NCBI GenBank assembly: GCA_904420265.1
Contig: CAJFUU010000269.1
Span: forward strand, 1-19,218
Length of the DNA stretch: 19,218 bases
Origin: an uncultured Clostridia bacterium
GTDB lineage: Bacteria > Bacillota > Clostridia > Christensenellales > Aristaeellaceae
Reading direction: 5' to 3'
This document shows, in pieces, positions 14,826-19,218 of the stretch. How positions within the stretch are numbered: position 1 is the first letter of the stretch; every line of letters starts with the position of its first letter. Below the pieces are notes generated by a model, which saw only the letters and a list, made by a program, of their open reading frames with translations, had not been told where the DNA came from and did not search any database. The position numbers and the translations under genes are program-made.

Positions 14826-15482
14826 ATGAATAAATTATTCAGGGATATAAGGCATGGCGATCTTGAAGCTGTTCGGGCAATAATATCAAAAAATGTTGCA
14901 GCCATAAATGAGGTTTACACTGGAAAAGCGCCCAAAAAGGATATTGGGCAGTCGCCTCTGCAAGTAGCGATTAAGTGTGGGGAGTTTGAAATCATTGCGT
15001 TTTTGCTTGAAAATGGGGCTGACCCTGATTTTATGGAGAATCCTGAAGTTGTTCCTCCTTATACCGTTTGTATGCCGGTTTTGCAGGATGCCATCACAGG
15101 CGCATTTGCTGCATTGTGTTATAAACAGTATGTTCATTCCGAAAAGTATGTGCGTTTGATTAAAATGTTGCTTGAGAATGGCGCCAATCCCAATCGGAAA
15201 GCATCGTCGGAAATGCTTCCAATCGGCATGGCGGTCCATATGGCAGAGCAAATTTTGTGTCGCAGGGACGCTTATCCGGATATACAAGAAATAACCCAAA
15301 AGAGATTGTTTGAGGTTCTTGATTTGCTTATCGAATATGGCGCAGATAAGGAAGAATGGCTTAATCAGAATTTTCTTGGTATATCCAATAAAGCCTATTA
15401 TTTTGAGGAAAAACAATATGGAATAAATCATACCGATATAAGAGAACCTATTCGAATTACTCTTAAAGAATATTTCGAATAG
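14826..15482 (+). CDS. Ankyrin-repeat protein
   Basis: The 218-residue product contains two to three ankyrin repeats: KDIGQSPLQVAIKCGEFEII then FLLENGADPDF (about 39-69), VRLIKMLLENGANPNRK (109-125) continuing into SEMLPIGMAVHMAE, and RLFEVLDLLIEYGADKEEW (160-178). The first 30 residues look like a capping half repeat (FRDIRHGDLEAVRAIISKN). No signal peptide or membrane segment is seen, so it should be a cytosolic protein-binding scaffold; the partner is unknown. GGAG lies about seven bases before the ATG at 14826, which I prefer to the in-frame ATG at 14787 that lacks a ribosome binding site. Base composition is about 40% GC in sampled lines, far below the neighbours, with many A/T-ending codons, indicating recent acquisition. 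Confidence 0.85.
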   Translation: MNKLFRDIRHGDLEAVRAIISKNVAAINEVYTGKAPKKDIGQSPLQVAIKCGEFEIIAFLLENGADPDFMENPEVVPPYTVCMPVLQDAITGAFAALCYKQYVHSEKYVRLIKMLLENGANPNRKASSEMLPIGMAVHMAEQILCRRDAYPDIQEITQKRLFEVLDLLIEYGADKEEWLNQNFLGISNKAYYFEEKQYGINHTDIREPIRITLKEYFE

Positions 15483-15630
15483 TTTATATTGATGGAGGCG
15501 TCATTACGGAAAACATCTTGACGGACACCCCCCATTTGTCGGAAGGACAGCAAAGCCGGCCGAGCCAGCCAACGGTCAGGATGAACGGCGCAATTTTGCG
15601 CCGCTGCCCGCCTTTGCCGGTGGGCAATCA

Positions 15631-15661
15631 AGGGACGGCGGCAAAGAACGCTGCCGTCCCT
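15631..15661. repeat. AGGGACGG-CCGTCCCT hairpin
   Basis: AGGGACGGCGGC (15631-15642) and GCTGCCGTCCCT (15650-15661) pair over 12 bp with one mismatch around a 7-nt loop. Hairpins of this type are commonly dispersed in clostridial intergenic DNA. There is no T-tract, so it is not an obvious terminator. It immediately precedes the sigma-like gene remnant. Confidence 0.6.
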
Positions 15662-15682
15662 GTTCCTATAAACGCGCCCTTT

Positions 15683-15967
15683 GTGAAGGAAAAGGGAAAT
15701 TCCATAACTTGTGCGGAAGAATACAGGGAGCATATCGAATACGCTTTCCGAGGTTTTTGTAAGGTTGTCCTCCTCAGCGCGGCAATCCATGCGGCGCGAG
15801 CAGGAAGCGGGAAGGACAAACCGGAAATATCCCTTGAATACCTGCTGGCGAAAAGCGTTGTCCTCCAGGCGCAGGCCGATCAATATTTCCGGATGCTGGG
15901 GCAGGAACGGCGATTTTTTACGCTTCCATTGCCCCTTTATCGCGCATCCGCAAAGCGCCGGGTTTGA
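15683..15967 (+). pseudogene. Truncated sigma-70-like regulator of the type carried on conjugative elements
   Basis: The translated segment around 15710-15889 (EEYREHIEYAFRGFCKVV, then AAIHAARAG, then KPEISLEYLL and ADQYF) resembles the N-terminal third of the small sigma-factor-like proteins found in Tn916-like and related clostridial elements. Those continue with a region-4-like helix-turn-helix; here the frame instead enters unrelated Arg-rich sequence after DQYF and stops at 15967, so the DNA-binding half is missing. No ribosome binding site or clear start is seen; a GTG at 15683 is the nearest plausible one. Recognition rests on pattern memory, not a search. It is best read as a relic of a mobile element that once sat here. 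Confidence 0.5.
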
Positions 15968-16010
15968 AACCTGCGCCGGTATCTCGTTTGTGAGGGCGCG
16001 CTCGCGGGCG

Positions 16011-17210
16011 TTAGCCCTTCCCTGCTTTTGCGTACTCCGGAAACGGTTCCAGACTGCGCTGCAGGATGCCGTTCATGTAGGCGATGACGGTGCCGTAATT
16101 GGTATAGGGCACGCCGCTGTCGGCGGCAAGACCGCGGCGGTAACGCATCTCGCGCTCGTTCAACATACAGCCGCCGCAGTGCACAACCAGGGCGTAGGGC
16201 ATAAGGTCGTCCGGAAATTCGCCGCCGGATGTAAAGGCGAATTGCGGTTCCACGTCGGTAAAGCGGCGGATCCAGCCCGGCAACTTCACCGTGCCAATGT
16301 CCTCGCACTGGCGGTGATGGGTGCAGCCCTCGCAGATGAGCACGCGGTCGCCGTCGCGCAGGTTCCGCAACGCCTCCGCGCCGCGCACGGCCGTTTCCAA
16401 CACGCCCTTGAAGCGGGCGAAGAGTATGGAAAAGGAAGTGAGGGGCACATCCTCGGGCACCATTTGCTTGACGGTTGCAAACGCCTGCGAATCGGTGATT
16501 ACCAGGCGCGGCCTGCCCATTTTCGCAAGCATGCCGGGCAGCTCCTGCGGCTGGACAACGGCGCAGGCGGCGTGCGCGTCCAATATATCCCGTATGGCCT
16601 GCACCTGCGGCAGGATCATGCGCCCCTTGGGCGCGGAGGAATCAATGGGCGTAACCAGCGCCACCGCGTCGCCGGGGGAAAGCAGGTCGCCCAGCAGCCG
16701 CTTGCCCTCTCCCCCGCTTTGCACCAGGCGGGCAAGGCGCTCTTTGAGGGCCTCGATATTTTCCCCCGTCCTGGCGCTGACGGCGATTTCGCCCTCGCCG
16801 CAGGGTACATCGCGCAAATCGCATTTGTTGTACACGGTAATGTGGGGAATCCCCTTTTTCTCAAAGCGCTTGAGCAACTCCAGATCCTCTGAGGTCAGGC
16901 CGGCAACGGCGTCCACCACCAGCACGGCGGCGTCGGCGCGGTTTAACTCCCGCAGGGCGCGCGCAACGCGCAGCGATCCGACCTCGCCGGCGTCGTCCAC
17001 GCCGGGGGTGTCGATAATCACCACCGGGCCAAGGGGCAAAAGTTCCATGGACTTGCGCACCGGATCGGTAGTGGTGCCCGCCACCGGCGAGACGATGGAC
17101 AGCGCCTGCGCGGTAATGGCGTTGACCAGGCTGGATTTTCCCGCGTTGCGCCGTCCAAAAAAGGCGATGTGCACGCGGTTGGCCGAGGGCGTGTTGTTGA
17201 GATCTGCCAT
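16011..17210 (-). CDS. hydF: [FeFe]-hydrogenase H-cluster maturation GTPase HydF
   Basis: The 399-residue protein is a full-length HydF. The N-terminal GTPase domain has P-loop GRRNAGKS (19-26), the switch threonines in GTTTDP (45-50), DTPG (67-70) and NKCD (128-131). The C-terminal domain has the iron-sulfur binding motif C296-x-H298-x46-C345-x2-C348 (CTH... CGGC), exactly in the family range. HydF is the scaffold on which HydE and HydG assemble the diiron subcluster before delivery to apo-hydrogenase. The ATG at 17210 is preceded by AAGGAGGAA (about 17217-17225); the longer frame to 17459 adds only unconvincing residues. hydG is on the same strand upstream, but 1.35 kb of gene-free DNA lies between. 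Confidence 0.97.
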   Translation of the reverse strand: MADLNNTPSANRVHIAFFGRRNAGKSSLVNAITAQALSIVSPVAGTTTDPVRKSMELLPLGPVVIIDTPGVDDAGEVGSLRVARALRELNRADAAVLVVDAVAGLTSEDLELLKRFEKKGIPHITVYNKCDLRDVPCGEGEIAVSARTGENIEALKERLARLVQSGGEGKRLLGDLLSPGDAVALVTPIDSSAPKGRMILPQVQAIRDILDAHAACAVVQPQELPGMLAKMGRPRLVITDSQAFATVKQMVPEDVPLTSFSILFARFKGVLETAVRGAEALRNLRDGDRVLICEGCTHHRQCEDIGTVKLPGWIRRFTDVEPQFAFTSGGEFPDDLMPYALVVHCGGCMLNEREMRYRRGLAADSGVPYTNYGTVIAYMNGILQRSLEPFPEYAKAGKG

Positions 17211-17834
17211 ATTCGTTCCTCCTTTTGCAGGGAAAGCATGCGCGGCGAGACCCCGCAAATTTCGCGACTTGTCCAGGAAAGCGCCTTCGGAGACGCCAGC
17301 TCGTCCAGGAAGCGCAAAATATTGCGGGTGGCCTGTAAATCGCGCGTTTTCAGGGCGCGTCCAGGCGGCGCGAACCGCGGGAATTTGGGGAATCCATACG
17401 GCCGGCAGGGCGGAGGGCGTTGGGTGCTGCGTCAACCGGCGACCCCTGCCGGCGCACAAGCGCCATGAAAAGCGCCTGGGAGCGCTCGTGCAAGTTCAAC
17501 CCCCAAGAGACGGCGCTAGCGGATTGGCCATCCGGCCCTGGCGATTGAAAAGAGGCTCATCCGCCTCACGGGTGTCGGAAGCGCGGGCCTTTCCTTGTGA
17601 CCAATTTTCCTTAGAAGGGAAAGCGCCTCCAAACCCAACTGGCGTCTACAATCCAAGGCATTGCAAAACCGCAGGGGAAACGGCACAAAATCCAGCGAAT
17701 TGCACGACAGTCTGTCAAAAGGCAGGCAAATTTCCGGCAACGGGAGCGGTTCTCCGGTTCGCAGAATCGTCAATCCCTGTGGCGCAACGACGGTTTGCGG
17801 GCTCTGCGGCAGAAACATCCGCCTTGTGCGATTG

Positions 17835-18157
17835 CAGGCTGTCAAAGCCCCTCAAGAGAGCGCGAAAAAGAGAGAGTCCCTTCGCATTTTCATCGTCCCC
17901 GACGGCGTGCAGGGCGGGGCGGTTTTTGCGTCGGGAAGTCCCATTTCCCAGAGCAAAAGTCGGTTCCATGCAGTTTTCGCGCCCGGAAATCCGCAGAATT
18001 TTAGAGGAAACTGGCAAGGGTGGCCAGAGGCGCGGAATCCTGCGGTTTCACCAAAGGCAAAACTGTCGCGGCTCAAATTGAAATCTGATCCGCTGTACCC
18101 AACGATAGGGATACTTCCACCGTCCGCCCGCTTGTCAACAATACTTTTTTGACAAGC
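17835..18157 (-). repeat. Copy B of the ~325-bp intergenic repeat, inverted relative to copy A
   Basis: Read on the plus strand it starts CAGGCTGTCAAAGC and ends TTTTTTGACAAGC, giving terminal inverted repeats GGCTGTCAAA / TTTGACAAGCC with a one-base difference in spacing. The interior matches copy A in inverted orientation, about 88% over the 171-nt ungapped core. Beyond both ends the similarity to copy A's flanks is lost at once, so the boundaries are real. The right end has its own hairpin, GCTTGTCA (18130-18137) with TGACAAGC (18150-18157). No transposase gene lies inside. Confidence 0.75.
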
Positions 18158-18172
18158 CGACAATTTGCAGCC

Positions 18173-18415
18173 GGCGTTTTCGCAGGAAAGCGGCGCAGAC
18201 TGTCAAAAACCTCCGAGAAAGAAGGCCAAGCAGAACTTCTATGCTTTTAGCCGCGGAAAGTCCGCCTCCCTCGGGGATGCAGCCCCGAAAACGGCGCTTC
18301 CCATGGCGAAAAGGCCGTCAATTTTGTAAGGAATCAAAACCTTTCGCCGGGCGGCGCTTCCCGAAAAAGCGCTTGCGCCGCTTTTCGCCAGTCTGGGCGT
18401 TTTCGCAGGAAAGCG
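18173..18415. repeat. Perfect 20-bp direct repeats flanking ~200 bp
   Basis: The 20-mer GGCGTTTTCGCAGGAAAGCG occurs at 18173-18192 and again at 18396-18415, same orientation. The segment between them starts GCAGACTGTCAAA, similar to the end of copy B, so it may be a strongly decayed relative of that repeat or the trace of a local duplication. Confidence 0.65.
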
Positions 18416-18564
18416 CAGGCAATGGGGAGACGGCGGCGGGAAATCCCGCTTTTCCGTTCGCCCGGGCCGTCAAAACCCTGGCGGCCCGGAGCGAAACCCA
18501 ACGCGTTTTTCACGGCTTTGCCGGATGCGAAACCGGAACGCCTCCCCCGCCGTCTCCGCAGGCG

Positions 18565-19218
18565 TCAGAAGCGGAAATCGCGCGCGCCCTGCTCAATTTT
18601 GGCGAGGTAATCGCGGGTGATTTGCCGCACCTTTTCCTTGGGAATGTTCTCAAGTTCCTGCGCAATCATTTTTTCGCCCACGCGGCGGGTTTCCTCGCTG
18701 GCGTAGTCCTCCAAAAATTCCTTGAGGGTAATGATGGCGTTGGGATGGCAACAGTTCTGTATCTGCCCGCTCTTGCACAGGCTCATAAAGCGGTCGCCGG
18801 TGCGGCCCTCGCGGTAGCAGGCGGTGCAGAAGGAGGGAATGTGGCCGTTCTCCATCAGCCAGCGCACCACTTCGTCCAGCGTGCGCTGGTCGGACACGTC
18901 GAACTGCTCGGTATCGGTGGGGCGCTCTTCCTCGGTATAGCCGCCCACGGAGGTGCGAGAACCGCCGCTGATCTGGGAAATGCCCAGTTCCATAGCGCGC
19001 TCGCGCACGCTCTGACTCTCGCGGGTGGAGATAATCATGCCCGTATAGGGCACGGCCACGCGAATCAGGGCGCAGAGTTTCAGGAAAATTTCGTCGCTGA
19101 TGCCGTTGTCGAAGGCCGAAGGGTCAATGTCGTCGGCGCGTTTGATGCGCGGCACGGAAATGGTGTGCGGCCCGACGCCGTGCACGGCCTCGAGGTGTTC
19201 GGCGTGCATCAGCAGCCC
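18565..19218 (-). CDS. hydG: [FeFe]-hydrogenase H-cluster radical SAM maturase HydG, C-terminal part
   Basis: The last 217 residues of HydG are visible; the gene continues beyond the right edge, so the radical SAM CxxxCxxC motif is outside the window. The visible part has the end of the TIM barrel (HGVGPHTISVPRIKRADD, VPYTGMIISTRES, SQISGGSRTSVGGY) and the C-terminal auxiliary cluster motif CTAC-x22-C (CX2CX22C) that holds the dangler iron-sulfur cluster, followed by the family ending. HydG splits tyrosine to carbon monoxide and cyanide for the H-cluster. The enzyme looks intact at its C-terminus. It is on the same strand as hydF, 1.35 kb upstream. Confidence 0.97.
   Translation of the reverse strand, partial: GLLMHAEHLEAVHGVGPHTISVPRIKRADDIDPSAFDNGISDEIFLKLCALIRVAVPYTGMIISTRESQSVRERAMELGISQISGGSRTSVGGYTEEERPTDTEQFDVSDQRTLDEVVRWLMENGHIPSFCTACYREGRTGDRFMSLCKSGQIQNCCHPNAIITLKEFLEDYASEETRRVGEKMIAQELENIPKEKVRQITRDYLAKIEQGARDFRF

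Larger units (their letters stand above)
15483..16010. other. Accessory gap with hairpins and a gene remnant
   Basis: Between the ankyrin gene and hydF lie a GGCGCA-ATTT-TGCGCC hairpin (15587-15602), a larger GGGACGG/CCGTCCC hairpin (15631-15661) and the remnant of a sigma-factor-like gene (15683-15967). The first 100 bases contain nothing I can name. Confidence 0.6.
17211..18564. other. Gene-free region of 1.35 kb between hydG and hydF
   Basis: No recognisable protein is encoded. Frames are long because of GC richness but have no motifs or ribosome binding sites. The region holds the hydF ribosome binding site, a pair of direct repeats CTTGTCCAGGAAAGCGC / CTCGTCCAGGAAGCGC (17268-17284 and 17300-17315), copy B of the intergenic repeat (17835-18157), a perfect 20-bp direct repeat (18173 and 18396) and small hairpins such as GCGGGA-AA-TCCCGC (18436-18449). 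The stretch 17320-17830 shows nothing I can identify. Confidence 0.7.

Noticed and set aside
17211..17459. N-terminal extension of HydF
   Set aside because: The extra 83 residues are not family-like and AAGGAGGAA points to the start at 17210.
16321..18081. A 586-codon plus-strand open frame through hydF and the repeat region
   Set aside because: It is antisense to hydF and has Ser/Arg-rich sequence with no motif; the open frame reflects GC content.
17211..18564. CRISPR array or tandem repeat array
   Set aside because: Repeats here occur only in pairs with irregular spacing, and no regularly spaced repeat-spacer pattern is seen anywhere in the window.

Overview
This window looks like a chromosome segment of a GC-rich, probably spore-forming and anaerobic member of the Clostridia (Firmicutes). 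The lineage clues are a BofA homologue (sporulation sigma-K processing), two [FeFe]-hydrogenase maturases (HydF and the C-terminal part of HydG), a monomer-type glucosamine-6-phosphate deaminase, strong AGGAGG-type ribosome binding sites and sigma-A-like promoters. The genus cannot be decided from the sequence alone.

Layout, left to right. (1) A YbaK/EbsC-type aminoacyl-tRNA deacylase gene (153-626, +) with its own extended -10 promoter. (2) A gene-free stretch of about 1.7 kb (627-2331) built of inverted and degenerate repeats. (3) A minus-strand block of bofA, a MATE transporter and a MarR regulator; the MarR promoter has a 14-bp inverted repeat centred on its -10 box, a clear candidate autoregulatory operator. 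(4) A tight minus-strand operon murJ - ruvB - M28 metallopeptidase - queA (4866-9381) with overlapping genes. (5) A minus-strand cluster of two different PHP-domain phosphoesterases followed by nagB (9596-12493), ending in a good intrinsic terminator. (6) Divergently, a secreted beta-propeller-like protein with a long Gly/Ser-rich tail (12694-14001, +). (7) An accessory stretch (14002-16010) with an AT-richer ankyrin-repeat gene and the remnant of a sigma-factor-like gene of the kind carried by conjugative elements. (8) hydF (16011-17210, -), a second gene-free repeat region (17211-18564), and the 3' part of hydG, which runs off the right edge.

The least expected structure is not a gene. A repeat of about 325 bp occurs once in each of the two largest gene-free regions (1573-1898 and, inverted, 17835-18157). 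Its ends are sharp, with short imperfect terminal inverted repeats (GGCTGTCAAA type). The two copies are about 88% identical over an ungapped 171-nt core compared by hand. Substitutions there fall evenly over the three codon positions (7, 8, 6), so the open frame that both copies share does not look protein-coding. This suggests a small non-autonomous mobile element or a structured intergenic repeat family. A third partial copy lies at 1331-1430. About 23% of the window lacks recognisable genes, which is high for a bacterium.

Other points worth a second look are an M28 peptidase with two membrane segments inserted inside its catalytic domain, a murJ frame running 272 nt into ruvB, and the PHP-PHP-nagB grouping. 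I see no CRISPR array, tRNA, rRNA, complete insertion sequence or recognisable defence system here.
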